This document shows positions 9,276 to 17,971 of a stretch of 64,000 nt of DNA, piece after piece (positions within the stretch are counted from its first letter, which is position 1; every line of letters begins with the position of its first letter). The translations under genes and the position numbers were made by a program. The notes beneath the pieces are model-generated. The model saw only the letters and a list, made by a program, of their open reading frames with translations. It was not told where the DNA came from and did not search any database. The stretch is taken from assembly GCF_000382065.1 (NCBI RefSeq), contig NZ_KB907501.1, positions 310,001-374,000 of the forward strand, read 5' to 3'. The stretch is from Stenotrophomonas hibiscicola ATCC 19867. Its GTDB lineage: Bacteria; Pseudomonadota; Gammaproteobacteria; Xanthomonadales; Xanthomonadaceae.

Positions 9276-10271
9276 TCAGGCGGCCGAAGGCAGCGCCGGT
9301 TCCCCGGCGATCAGGCGGTCGAAGTACTCGGTGGTCAGCGCGATCTGGCTCTGTGGGTCTTCGGCACGGTTGACCACGGCGCGGAAGGCGGCGTTCTCCG
9401 GCCGGTCCTTGGCATACCAGCCCAAGTGCTTGCGCGCGATGCGCACGCCCTGCGGCTCGCCATAGAACGCATGCAGCGCATGCAGGTGGCCGAGCAGGAT
9501 GTCGCGCACTTCCGCCAACGACGGCGGTGGCAGTTCGTCGCCGGTGGCCAGGTAGTGCGCCACCTCGCGGAAGATCCACGGCCGGCCCTGTGCGGAGCGG
9601 CCGATCATCACCGCGTCCACGCCGGTTTCCTTCAGCACGTTGGCCGCCTTCTGCGGCGAATCGATATCGCCGTTGGCGATCACCGGAATGCGCAGTGCGG
9701 CCTTGATCTCGCCGATGGTGGCGTACTCGGCCTGGCCGGTGTAGTGCTGGTCGCGGGTGCGGCCGTGCACGGCCAGTGCAGCGATACCGCTGTCCTCGGC
9801 GATGCGCGCGATCAGCGGGCCATTGCGGTGGTCACAGTCCCAACCGGTGCGGATCTTCAGCGTGACCGGCACGTCCACCGCGTTGACCACGGCTTCGAGG
9901 ATGCGCGCCACCAACTGCTCGTCGCGCATCAGCGCCGAGCCGGCCCAGGCATTGCACACCTTCTTGGCCGGGCAGCCCATGTTGATGTCGATGATCTGCG
10001 CGCCGTGGTCGACGTTGTAGCGCGCGGCCTCGGCCAGCTGCTGCGGCTCGGTCCCGGCGATCTGCACGCTGATCGGTGCCGGTTCGCCGTCATGGTCCAT
10101 GCGGTGGATCGACTTGCGCGTGGTCCAGAAGCGCGGGTCGCTGATGGTCATTTCCGAGGCGGCCAGGCCCGCGCCCAGCCGTTTGCACAGCAGGCGGAAG
10201 GGTTTGTCGGTGACGCCGGCCATGGGCGCCAGCACGACGTTCGGAGCAATGGTGTACGGGCCGATCTGCAT
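9276..10271 (-). CDS. dusB: tRNA-dihydrouridine synthase B
   Basis: Flavin enzyme reducing specific uridines in the tRNA D-loop, 331 aa. Seen: APMAGVTDKPFR at the N-terminus, the catalytic-cysteine motif NMGCPAKKVCN, KIRTGWD, VHGRTRDQ, and the FMN phosphate site IANGDI...MIGRSAQGRPW. The start is placed at 10271 (MQIGPYTIAPN), as in DusB proteins; upstream in-frame codons have no ribosome site. The usual partner fis is not next to it here. Confidence 0.95.
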   Translation of the reverse strand: MQIGPYTIAPNVVLAPMAGVTDKPFRLLCKRLGAGLAASEMTISDPRFWTTRKSIHRMDHDGEPAPISVQIAGTEPQQLAEAARYNVDHGAQIIDINMGCPAKKVCNAWAGSALMRDEQLVARILEAVVNAVDVPVTLKIRTGWDCDHRNGPLIARIAEDSGIAALAVHGRTRDQHYTGQAEYATIGEIKAALRIPVIANGDIDSPQKAANVLKETGVDAVMIGRSAQGRPWIFREVAHYLATGDELPPPSLAEVRDILLGHLHALHAFYGEPQGVRIARKHLGWYAKDRPENAAFRAVVNRAEDPQSQIALTTEYFDRLIAGEPALPSAA

Positions 10272-10418
10272 GCGCCCATTGTAGGGCGCCGACAGCGACG
10301 CGGCCGTATCGGCTGCGCCCCGGTTCAGGCCGATCGGCACCGACCTCATGCCGTACCGGCATCAGCAGATGCTTGACGGTTGCTTCCGCCGCCCCCAAGG
10401 GCGGGCGAAGGTGGGCGG

Positions 10419-10850
10419 CTACCCCAGGCGCTGCCAGGCCTGGCCGGCACCCAGCGCGAAGGCCAGCCCCAGGCTGAGGCAGACCAGTGAACTGACCACC
10501 CAGAAGCGCCGGCCGTTGTAGCCGGGCCGCAGCAGCGCCAGCCCGAACCCCATCGCCGCGCGCAGCAGCAACAGCAGGGCGATGCCCGACAGGACCAGAC
10601 GACTGGCCGGCAGCGGCGAATGCCAGCCCGCAGCGGCCAGTGCGTACAGCGTCCAGGCCACCAGCACGGCCGTAATGCCGGCGGTCATCAGCGGCGGCCA
10701 CCAGTGCCCCGCATGCGCCAGGCGGACCATGCGCGGGCCGGCACCGAAGTACCTGTACCAAGGAGCGCCAAAGGCGATGCAGCCGATATGCAGCAGCGCC
10801 GCAGCGGCACTGCCTGCGGCCGCGACCAGCAACCAGGGGAATCCGTCCAT
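10419..10850 (-). CDS. uncharacterised four-helix membrane protein
   Basis: 143 aa, about four hydrophobic helices (residues 3-22, 48-66, 76-97, 115-136) with short loops and the conserved-looking APWYRYFGAGPRMVRLA after helix 1. Such a layout is common among small inner-membrane proteins of Xanthomonadaceae. I do not recognise a function. The start at 10850 avoids a 29-residue proline-rich upstream extension. Confidence 0.65.
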   Translation of the reverse strand: MDGFPWLLVAAAGSAAAALLHIGCIAFGAPWYRYFGAGPRMVRLAHAGHWWPPLMTAGITAVLVAWTLYALAAAGWHSPLPASRLVLSGIALLLLLRAAMGFGLALLRPGYNGRRFWVVSSLVCLSLGLAFALGAGQAWQRLG

Positions 10851-10942
10851 GTCCTGCCCGTGCAAGGAAGCTGCGCGGATCGTGAGCGAGGGGGCAGGAT
10901 GTGGGCAATGCGACAGGCGGTCGCAGGGGCTGGGCAATGGGC

Positions 10943-10978
10943 GAAAGAAAGGCCCAGGTGCCTGTGCACCCGGGCCTT
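10943..10978 (-). terminator. intrinsic terminator of nupC-rbsK
   Basis: Minus-strand AAGGCCCGGGTGC...CACCTGGGCCTT stem followed by TTTCTTTC, 23 bp past the rbsK stop. Confidence 0.8.
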
Positions 10979-10981
10979 GTC

Positions 10982-11004
10982 ATCCACGCGTGGCGTGGAA
11001 TTAC
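10982..11004 (-). repeat. SMAG-like palindrome supplying the rbsK stop codon
   Basis: Minus strand GTAATTCCACGC CACGCGTGGAT. The TAA inside the leading GTAA (11001-11003) is the rbsK stop codon. Confidence 0.6.
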
Positions 11005-11966
11005 TTGGCTTCGGCGTCGGCCGGGGTGAAGCGCGGCATCGCCGCTGCAGCGCCTTCCTTCTCGGTCGAGCGACCGGCGAACTGGTTGGCAAAGCGCACG
11101 TGGCGGGCGAACGGTGCATCGGCCACCTGTGCCAGCGACGCAGCCAGCGCACCGTTGAAGGCATCACCGGCACCGGTGGTGTCGATGGCCTGCACCTGTT
11201 CGGCACCGACGCGGTAGTACGGCTGGGTGTCGCCGCGCAGGTTCTCGTCGGCGTGCGAGACGAACACGCCCACCGAACCCAGCGTCACCACCACGGTACC
11301 GTTGCCGACCAGCTTGCGGCACAGCGCGTGCAGGCTGGCGCCATCCAGCGCGGCGACGTCGTTGGCGTCCACGCGCTCACCGACATGGCGGCCGAGCAGG
11401 GCGGCGAACTCGGTCTCGTTCGGGGTGATCACATCGGCCAGCTTGAGCAGGCCGATGGTCGAGGGCGCGTCGGCCGGCGCGGTGTTGAGCACGGTGGTGA
11501 CACCGGCCTCGCGGGCCGTGGCCAGCGCCGCTTCGATGGTCTGCACCGGCGATTCCAGCTGCACCAGCACCACCTTGGCACCGGCCAGCAGGGCCTGCTG
11601 CTGTTGCAGGAAATCGGTGCCCAGCGCGGCATTGGCGCCGGGGCCGATCACGATCGTGTTGCGGCCACGGGCATCGACGTAGATGCCGGCGGTGCCGGTC
11701 GGCTCGCTGCTGGCCTCGGCGATCAGCGCGAAGCCATCGTGCGCAGCCAGTTCGCGCGCAGTGGCGCCACCGGCGTCATCGCCCAACGCACACACGAAGT
11801 GGGTGTCCGCACCAGCGCGGCAGGCCGCCACGGCCTGGTTGAAGCCCTTGCCACCGGGGCCGGTGCTGTAGCGGCCGGCAATGGTCGCACCCGGTGCCGG
11901 CAGCGTTTCGCACCGCCACACGTGATCGACATTGAAGGAACCGACGACAACGACACTGCTGCTCAT
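11001..11966 (-). CDS. rbsK: ribokinase, PfkB family
   Basis: Phosphorylates ribose to ribose-5-phosphate with ATP. 321 aa. Seen: GSFNVDH at the N-terminus, the sugar site GPGGKGFNQA, TPNETE and the catalytic DTTGAGDAFNG with its aspartate base. It lies 25 bp after nupC, so it probably salvages ribose released from imported nucleosides rather than belonging to a ribose ABC operon. A nucleoside-kinase specificity is possible. It is followed by a repeat and an intrinsic terminator. Confidence 0.88.
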   Translation of the reverse strand: MSSSVVVVGSFNVDHVWRCETLPAPGATIAGRYSTGPGGKGFNQAVAACRAGADTHFVCALGDDAGGATARELAAHDGFALIAEASSEPTGTAGIYVDARGRNTIVIGPGANAALGTDFLQQQQALLAGAKVVLVQLESPVQTIEAALATAREAGVTTVLNTAPADAPSTIGLLKLADVITPNETEFAALLGRHVGERVDANDVAALDGASLHALCRKLVGNGTVVVTLGSVGVFVSHADENLRGDTQPYYRVGAEQVQAIDTTGAGDAFNGALAASLAQVADAPFARHVRFANQFAGRSTEKEGAAAAMPRFTPADAEAK

Positions 11967-11991
11967 AGGAAATCTTTTCTCAACCAGGGGT

Positions 11992-13290
11992 TCAACTGAA
12001 GTGCGTCAGCACGCCGGCGATGGTCGCCGTCATGAAGGTGGCAATGGTACCGCCTAGCACCGCGCGCAGGCCGAACTTGGCCAGGTCGTGGCGGCGCTCC
12101 GGCGCCAGGCCACCGATACCGCCGATCTGGATCGCGATCGAGCTGAAGTTGGCGAAGCCGCACAGCGCGTAAGTGGCAATCAGGCGGCCTTCGGCGGACA
12201 GGCTCACGCCCGGGATCTGGCCGTTCACGATCTGCGACAGTTCGGTGTAGGCGACGAACTCGTTGATCACGACCTTCTGGCCGATCAGCGAGCCGACGGT
12301 GGTGGCGTCGGCCCACGGCGTGCCGATCACCCAGGCGATCGGGGCCAGCAGATAGCCGAAGATGGTCGACAGGTTGGTCGGCTTGCCGATGGCAGCGGCC
12401 AGGCCGGTCACTTCGCCCACCCAGGTCAGCGGCGCGTTCAGCAGCGCGATAAGGGCGATGAAGGCCAGCAGCATCGCGCCGATGTTCAGTGCCAGCTTCA
12501 GGCCGTCACCGGCGCCGGCAGCGGCGGCATCGATGATGTTGCTGGAGGTCTTTTCGACTTCCATCTTCACCGTGCCGCGGGTCAGCGGGGTGCCGGTTTC
12601 CGGAATCAGCAGCTTGGCCACGACCAGGGTGGCCGGGGCCGCCATGATGCTGGCCGCCAGCAGGTGCTTGGCGTAGAAAGCCTGCTGCGCCGGATCGCCG
12701 CCGCCCAGCATGCCCACGTAGGCCGCAAGCACGCCGCCGGCGATATGCGCCATGCCGCCGATCATCATGGTCAGCAGTTCGGACTGGGTCATCCTGGCGA
12801 TGTACGGGCGAACGGTCAGCGGCGCCTCGGTCTGGCCGATGAAGACGCTGGCGCAGACGCTGGTGGTTTCCGCGCCGGACACGCGCATCACCTTGGTGAT
12901 CGACCAGGCCATCACGCGCACGATCGCCTGCATGACGTTGAGGTGGTACATCACCCCCATCAGCGCCGAGAAGAAGATGATGGTCGGCAGCACCTGGAAG
13001 GCGAAGATGAAGCCGTAGTTCTTGGTGTCCATCAACGAGCCGAAGATGAAGCCCGAGCCCTCGTTGACGAAGCTGAGGATCTTGACGAAGCCCTTGCCCA
13101 GCGCATCGAACACGTCGCGCCCGCCCGGCACCAGGATCACCAGCGCCGCAAAGGCGATCTGCAGGGTGATACCGGTGGCAACCAGCTTCCAGTCAACTGC
13201 ACGCTTGTTGTTGGAAAACAACCAGGTGATGCCGATCAGCACCGCCAACCCGAACAGGCCGAAGCCGATCCTGCCCAAACCTTCGACCAT
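11992..13290 (-). CDS. nupC: concentrative nucleoside transporter, NupC family
   Basis: Inner-membrane proton- or sodium-coupled nucleoside importer, 432 aa with the usual helix-rich layout. Seen: the CNT signature region GQTEAPLTVRPYIARMTQSE, GGMAHIAGGVLAAYVG, and the final gate region CGFANFSSIAIQIGGIGG. The start at 13290 (MVEGLGRIGFG) has GGGGAG 11 nt upstream. It is the first gene of an operon with rbsK and carries a good promoter. Confidence 0.93.
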   Translation of the reverse strand: MVEGLGRIGFGLFGLAVLIGITWLFSNNKRAVDWKLVATGITLQIAFAALVILVPGGRDVFDALGKGFVKILSFVNEGSGFIFGSLMDTKNYGFIFAFQVLPTIIFFSALMGVMYHLNVMQAIVRVMAWSITKVMRVSGAETTSVCASVFIGQTEAPLTVRPYIARMTQSELLTMMIGGMAHIAGGVLAAYVGMLGGGDPAQQAFYAKHLLAASIMAAPATLVVAKLLIPETGTPLTRGTVKMEVEKTSSNIIDAAAAGAGDGLKLALNIGAMLLAFIALIALLNAPLTWVGEVTGLAAAIGKPTNLSTIFGYLLAPIAWVIGTPWADATTVGSLIGQKVVINEFVAYTELSQIVNGQIPGVSLSAEGRLIATYALCGFANFSSIAIQIGGIGGLAPERRHDLAKFGLRAVLGGTIATFMTATIAGVLTHFS

Positions 13291-13326
13291 GTGAGTGACT
13301 CCCCTGGGGCGTCGCGAAAAACGGGA

Positions 13327-13355
13327 AGCCTAGTGCAGGGCAGGGGCCGGGGCAA
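13327..13355 (-). promoter_or_regulatory. candidate sigma-70 promoter of nupC-rbsK
   Basis: Minus strand TTGCCC (13350-13355), 17-nt spacer, TAGGCT (13327-13332), 36 bp upstream of the nupC ATG. Confidence 0.55.
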
Positions 13356-13483
13356 GAAAAAGCAGCGTGCGCGCACCCAACGGTACCGATCGGGCCAGCA
13401 ACGGCAAGGGCTTGCGGCCGGCGGCGGCAGGTAGAATGGAGTTCGATCCCGGCCCGGATGCGGGCCCGCAGCAGGAGATTCGC

Positions 13484-14455
13484 ATGCAATACCGTCGCTT
13501 GGGCTCCACCGGCCTGCCGATTTCCGCCCTGTCCTTCGGCGCCTGGGTGACCTTCGGTGACCAGATCCCGCGCGACGAGGCCCGCAACCTGGTGGCGGCC
13601 GCCTGGGATCATGGCGTCAACTTCTTCGACAATGCCGAGGGCTATGCCGACGGCCGCGCCGAACAGGTGATGGGCGATGTGATCGCCGACCTGCGCCTGC
13701 CGCGCGACGGTTTCTGCGTCTCCAGCAAGGTGTTCTTCGGCAGCGCCAAGGACCCGCGGCCGACCCAGCGCGGCCTGTCGCGCAAGCATGTGACCGATGC
13801 CTGCCACGCCGCGCTCAAGCGCCTGCGGGTGGATTACCTGGACCTCTATTACTGCCACCGCCCGGATCCGGACGCACCGGTCGCCGAGACCGTGCATGCC
13901 ATGGACACCCTGGTGCGGCAGGGCAAGATCCTCTACTGGGGGACCTCGGAGTGGTCGGCCGTGCAGATCCAGCAGGCGCTGGACATCGCGCAGGCGCGCA
14001 ACCTGCAGGGCCCGTCGGTGGAGCAGCCGCAGTACAACCTGCTGCACCGCGAACGGGTCGAGGTCGAGTACGCGCCGCTGTATGCCGGCGCCGGACTGGG
14101 CACCACCATCTTCTCGCCGCTGGCCTCGGGCCTGCTCACCGGCAAGTACGACCAGGGCATTCCGGCCGATGCGCGGCTGGGCCGGGAAGGCATGCAGTGG
14201 TTGCAGGACCTGGTGCTGGGTGCCGACGCCGAAGCCCGCCTGGCCCAGGTGCGCCGCTTCAGCGAGGTGGCACGCGCGCTGGGCCAGGCCCCGGCCACGC
14301 TGGCCATCGCCTGGTGCCTGCGCAACCCGAACGTCTCCAGCGTGATCCTCGGCGCCAGCCGGGTCAGCCAGCTGCTGCAGAACCTGCAGGCACTGGACGT
14401 GCTGGAGCAGGTCGACGCCGCCGGCTGGGCCCAGGTCGAAGCCGTCTTCGCCTGA
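13484..14455 (+). CDS. aldo/keto reductase, KCNAB/YghZ-like
   Basis: NADPH-dependent carbonyl reductase, (beta/alpha)8 barrel, 323 aa. Seen: MQYRRLGSTGLPISALSFGAW start, the catalytic Asp-Tyr pair in FFDNAEGYADG, the lysine in SSKVFFG and the histidine in YYCHRPDPD, then the NADPH loop SSVILGASRVSQL. The start is set by an AGGAG ribosome site 8 nt before the ATG. Physiological substrate unknown; the closest wording in databases is often potassium-channel beta subunit-like. Confidence 0.9.
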   Translation: MQYRRLGSTGLPISALSFGAWVTFGDQIPRDEARNLVAAAWDHGVNFFDNAEGYADGRAEQVMGDVIADLRLPRDGFCVSSKVFFGSAKDPRPTQRGLSRKHVTDACHAALKRLRVDYLDLYYCHRPDPDAPVAETVHAMDTLVRQGKILYWGTSEWSAVQIQQALDIAQARNLQGPSVEQPQYNLLHRERVEVEYAPLYAGAGLGTTIFSPLASGLLTGKYDQGIPADARLGREGMQWLQDLVLGADAEARLAQVRRFSEVARALGQAPATLAIAWCLRNPNVSSVILGASRVSQLLQNLQALDVLEQVDAAGWAQVEAVFA

Positions 14456-14464
14456 CAGCCCTTT

Positions 14465-14552
14465 GCGGAGTCGAGCCATGCTCGACTCCGCGCGCAGCGC
14501 GGGCGTTTCCTGGCGACGGCGCCAAGAGCAGTCGAGCGTGGCTCGACTCTAC
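14465..14552. repeat. SMAG inverted pair, AGTCGAGC subfamily
   Basis: Left unit 14465-14491 is a perfect palindrome (GCGGAGTCGAGC centre CAT). The right unit 14531-14552 ends in CTAC. The outer CTTTG/CAAAG bases also pair. Confidence 0.75.
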
Positions 14553-14589
14553 AAAGGTGTCGCACTCAATCTTTTGATTGATGGTGTTT

Positions 14590-14673
14590 ATCGAATTTCC
14601 GAATTCGATCATTAATCTCATCAATGAAATTGAGAATGGTTGTTGATTGTCAACTGAGAATCATTATCATTTA
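14590..14673 (+). promoter_or_regulatory. hemP promoter with Fur box and a second palindrome
   Basis: A Fur-type box, GAGAATCATTATCATTT, sits at about 14656-14672 and covers the -10 TATCAT (14665-14670); -35 TTGATT is at 14643-14648 with a 16-nt spacer. A second GAGAATGG half-site is at 14632. Upstream, ATCGAAT-N6-ATTCGAT (14590-14609) is a separate operator-like palindrome. The stretch is strikingly AT-rich for this genome. Iron repression through Fur is the expected control of the heme operon. Confidence 0.8.
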
Positions 14674-14696
14674 ACTCGTCCCTCGCACGAGTCCAG

Positions 14697-14897
14697 ATGC
14701 TCATGAATGCTCAACCTGTACTGCTGCGCCCCGAAACGCTGACCCTCCGCGATCGTCCGGTCCGTGTCGTTCCGCCGGAAGAGGTCATCGACAGCGAAGC
14801 CCTGCTCAAGGGCCGTCGTGAAATCCTGATCCAGCACGGCGACCGTTTCTATCGCCTGCGGCACACCAGCAACGACAAGCTGATCCTGACCAAGTAA
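14697..14897 (+). CDS. hemP: hemin uptake protein HemP
   Basis: Small cytoplasmic protein, 66 aa, of the HemP/HmuP family found first in heme-uptake operons. Seen: the central ILIQHGDRFYRLR and the family ending RHTSNDKLILTK. In Burkholderia and Bradyrhizobium, HmuP activates the heme receptor gene. It lies 24 bp below the Fur box and 153 bp before the receptor. A second ATG at 14703 is an alternative start. Confidence 0.92.
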   Translation: MLMNAQPVLLRPETLTLRDRPVRVVPPEEVIDSEALLKGRREILIQHGDRFYRLRHTSNDKLILTK

Positions 14898-15050
14898 TCG
14901 CGGTCTGGTCGCCCGCCTCCCTCCCTCCTGCCGGCAGCGCCGACAGGGTGGGCGACCCGTCCGCTCCCGCTCTCTCCCCCTCGGTCTACCGCGTGCACCT
15001 TCCGGGTGCGCCGGTAACCGGGGGTTCCCCTGCCTGACCGAACGAACCCG

Positions 15051-17294
15051 ATGACCCGCCATACCGCCCTTTGCCTTGCTGTCTGGATGGCGCTGCCGCT
15101 GTCCGCCCACGCTGCTGCCACTGCTGCCCCCGATGCGCGCGAATTCGATCGGGTGCAGGTCACCGCCACCCGCACCGAGCGGGCGCTGAGCGACGTGGCG
15201 GCCACCGTGGATGTCATCGACCGTGAGCAGATGGACCGGCACCTGGTGCAGGACATCAAGGATCTGGTGCGCTACGAGCCGGGCCTGTCGGTCACCCGCA
15301 GCGCGACCCGCTTCGGCCTGGATGGTTTCCGCATCCGTGGCCTGGACGGCAACCGCGTGCGCATCCAGACCGACGGCATCGTCATGCCGACCCGGTTCGA
15401 CATCGGTTCGTTCGCCAGTTCCAACCGCAACTTCACCGACCTCGATACGCTCAAGCGCGTCGAGATCGTGCGTGGACCGGCCAGCCCGCTGTACGGCTCC
15501 GATGCACTCGGTGGCGTGGTCGCGTTCGTGACCAAAGACCCGGCCGACTATCTCAAGGACGGCAAGAACAGCTACTTCGGCCTGAAGTTCGGCTACGACG
15601 GTGAGTGGAAGGGCCTGCTCGGCGGTGCCACGGCCGCCTTCGGTGGCGACCACTGGAGCGGCCTGGTCAACGTCAACCACCACCAGGGCCAGGAAACGGA
15701 CAACAAGGGCACGGTTCGCAGCGACAACGACACCCGCACCGCGTCCAATCCGCAGGATCGCGACGGCCGCAGCCTGCTCAGCAAACTGGTCTATGCACCC
15801 AGCGAGGACCAGCGCTTCCGCCTGACCGTGGAAGGCAACGAAGACACCACCGATACCAATGTGCTGTCGGCGATCGCCAGCGTTGCACCGCGCCCCGGCG
15901 CGATGGCTGCGGCCACTGGCATGAAGTCCCACGACACCCAGAAGCGCAACCGCGTCTCCTTCGCCCACGAGATGGATGCGCTGGACCAGCCGTTCGCCGA
16001 CAGCTTGCATTGGCAGGTGTACGCGCAGAACAGCGAAACCCGGCAGCAGACCGACGAGACCCGCACCGACGGCACCCGTCGCCACCGCGTGTTCTCCTTC
16101 GACCAGCATGCCTATGGCCTGCAGGCGCAGTTCAACAAGGCGTTCGCCACCGGCAGCGTCGAGCACGCATTGACCTACGGTTTCGAAGGCACCCGTACCG
16201 AGATACGGCAGAAGCGCGACGGCTATCAGGTCAGTAAGGCTGGCGTGGTCAGCAACACGGTGCTGCCGGACACCTTCCCGGTGCGTGACTTCCCGATCAG
16301 CAAGACTACCGAGCTGGGCCTGTATGCACAGGATGAGATGCGCTTTGCCGATGGCAGGCTGTCGCTGGTGCCGGGCGTGCGCGTGGACCGCTACGAGCTG
16401 AAGCCGGAAGTGGACAGCATCTTCGCCGAAGACAACCCGACCACGGCCGTGGCGCAGCTGAAGAAGACCAGCGTGTCGCCGAAGCTGGGCATGGTCTGGC
16501 GCTTTACCGACGAATGGTCGCTGTTCGCCGGTTATGCGCGCGGCTTCCGTTCGCCGCCGTACAACGACGTCAACATCGGCCTGACCAACATCGCCTTCCG
16601 CTATACCGCCATCGCCAATCCGGATCTGAAGCCGGAAACCAGCGACGGTTACGAACTGGGCCTGCGCTTCATCGCGCCGGCGGCGTACGTCAGCGTCAGC
16701 GGCTACTACAACGACTACAAGGATTTCATCCAGTCCAACGTCGATACCGGTCGCAACGCGCAGGGTTTGACCGTGTTCCAGTCGCAGAACATCGCCGACG
16801 CGCGCATCTATGGCGCGGAAATGAAGGCCGGCATCGAGTTTGGCGAACTCAGCCCGGCGCTGAAGGGCTTGGCGCTGCGCAGTGCGTTGGCATGGTCGCG
16901 TGGTGACAACCGGACCGATGACGAACCGCTGGCCTCGGTCGATCCGCTGCGTGGCACGCTGGGCCTGATGTACGACACCGATACCTGGGGCGTCGAACTG
17001 GCCGGTACCTTCGTGCAGCGCAAGAAGCGCCTGCCGCCGCCTGCGGCGCAGACCAATCCGAACGCACCGGCGCCGTTCGTCTACCAGCCGGCCGGCTACG
17101 GCGTGCTGGACCTGATGGCGCACTGGAACTTCGCGCCGGGTGCCACCTTCAATGTCGGTGTGTTCAACTTGGCCGACAAGCGCTACATCGAATGGTCGTC
17201 GATCACCCCGAGCCTGATCACCGATCGCGCACTGAGCGATCGTTTCAGCAGCCCGGGCCGCACCTTCTCCGCCAGCCTTGCCGTTTCCTGGTGA
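15051..17294 (+). CDS. TonB-dependent heme/hemoglobin receptor
   Basis: Outer-membrane beta-barrel importing heme with TonB energy. 747 aa: signal peptide (about 1-24, ending AHAA), TonB-box region around FDRVQVTATR, plug domain with RIRGLDGNRVRIQTDG and VRGPASPLYGSDALGG, and a 22-strand barrel ending in the aromatic SLAVSW needed for BAM insertion. GFRSPPY and NPDLKPETS are the FRAP/NPNL signatures of heme receptors. It belongs to the TonB-hemoglobin/transferrin/lactoferrin family. It is in the Fur-controlled operon; in S. maltophilia the corresponding receptor has been called HemA (from memory). Confidence 0.93.
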   Translation: MTRHTALCLAVWMALPLSAHAAATAAPDAREFDRVQVTATRTERALSDVAATVDVIDREQMDRHLVQDIKDLVRYEPGLSVTRSATRFGLDGFRIRGLDGNRVRIQTDGIVMPTRFDIGSFASSNRNFTDLDTLKRVEIVRGPASPLYGSDALGGVVAFVTKDPADYLKDGKNSYFGLKFGYDGEWKGLLGGATAAFGGDHWSGLVNVNHHQGQETDNKGTVRSDNDTRTASNPQDRDGRSLLSKLVYAPSEDQRFRLTVEGNEDTTDTNVLSAIASVAPRPGAMAAATGMKSHDTQKRNRVSFAHEMDALDQPFADSLHWQVYAQNSETRQQTDETRTDGTRRHRVFSFDQHAYGLQAQFNKAFATGSVEHALTYGFEGTRTEIRQKRDGYQVSKAGVVSNTVLPDTFPVRDFPISKTTELGLYAQDEMRFADGRLSLVPGVRVDRYELKPEVDSIFAEDNPTTAVAQLKKTSVSPKLGMVWRFTDEWSLFAGYARGFRSPPYNDVNIGLTNIAFRYTAIANPDLKPETSDGYELGLRFIAPAAYVSVSGYYNDYKDFIQSNVDTGRNAQGLTVFQSQNIADARIYGAEMKAGIEFGELSPALKGLALRSALAWSRGDNRTDDEPLASVDPLRGTLGLMYDTDTWGVELAGTFVQRKKRLPPPAAQTNPNAPAPFVYQPAGYGVLDLMAHWNFAPGATFNVGVFNLADKRYIEWSSITPSLITDRALSDRFSSPGRTFSASLAVSW

Positions 17295-17298
17295 TCTC

Positions 17299-17898
17299 AT
17301 GAGCCGAGCCTTGTCCGCACGCAGGAATGACTCCATCGCCGCGCCGAACAGCGCGGCCTGGCCGACCCCGGCACAGCTGGCCACGCTCGGCACCGTGTTG
17401 TGCCTGTACCACGCCGACGGCAACGAGCTGGGCGGCTGGCGCCAGGCCGTACGCGTACACGCCTGCCAGGGCGTGGACAGCGAGGGCCTGCGCGAAAGCC
17501 TGTGCTTCCTTGATGGCCGCGGCCGCTGCGTGTGGCGCCTGTACCTGCTGCCCGACAGCGATTTCCTGGCCTGGGACCGTCTGGTCGCGCCGCTGCCGCC
17601 GGGACCGGAACACGACAGCGAGGCGAGCGTTGGCGAACGCCTGTGGCGGCGCCTGGCCGGCCATCTTGGCGGCCAGCGCTGGCGCCTGTGCGCGCTGCGC
17701 CTGCATGCCGCCGACGACGGACGCACGCTGGCCGCCAGTCTGTCGACCCTGTCCTCGCTGGGCGCGGCCACCGCGCGCCGCATCGCACGCCTGGAAGGTG
17801 CTGAAGGCGAGCTGGTGATCGACGACTGCTGCTGTGCCGACGCCGCCCGGCGTCCGGCGCCCCAGATTCCCGGCGACCTGCCGCTGATCCGCCTGTGA
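17299..17898 (+). CDS. uncharacterised heme-operon protein (199 aa)
   Basis: Starts 5 bp after the receptor stop, so it is co-transcribed. No signal peptide or membrane helix is evident, so it is likely cytoplasmic. Features seen: a possible strand-rich core (WRQAVRVHACQG, RCVWRLYLLPDSDFLAWD), the arginine-rich helix LGAATARRIARLE, and a C-terminal Cys cluster DDCCCADAARR. The position suggests heme handling after import, perhaps as a HemS/HmuX-type factor, but I cannot confirm homology by eye. Confidence 0.75.
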   Translation: MSRALSARRNDSIAAPNSAAWPTPAQLATLGTVLCLYHADGNELGGWRQAVRVHACQGVDSEGLRESLCFLDGRGRCVWRLYLLPDSDFLAWDRLVAPLPPGPEHDSEASVGERLWRRLAGHLGGQRWRLCALRLHAADDGRTLAASLSTLSSLGAATARRIARLEGAEGELVIDDCCCADAARRPAPQIPGDLPLIRL

Positions 17899-17971
17899 CC
17901 TTCTCCTGATGGAACGCCCGTTGGCCACGGATGGCCCCTCAATGAATCTGCAACCCCGAAGGAAGACCCCG

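Noticed and set aside
8844..10376. 510-aa plus-strand open frame over dusB
   Set aside because: Antisense to the methyltransferase and dusB genes, low-complexity composition.
15872..15960. Heme receptor as a pseudogene
   Set aside because: The frame is continuous from signal peptide to the terminal tryptophan, with plug and barrel motifs intact.
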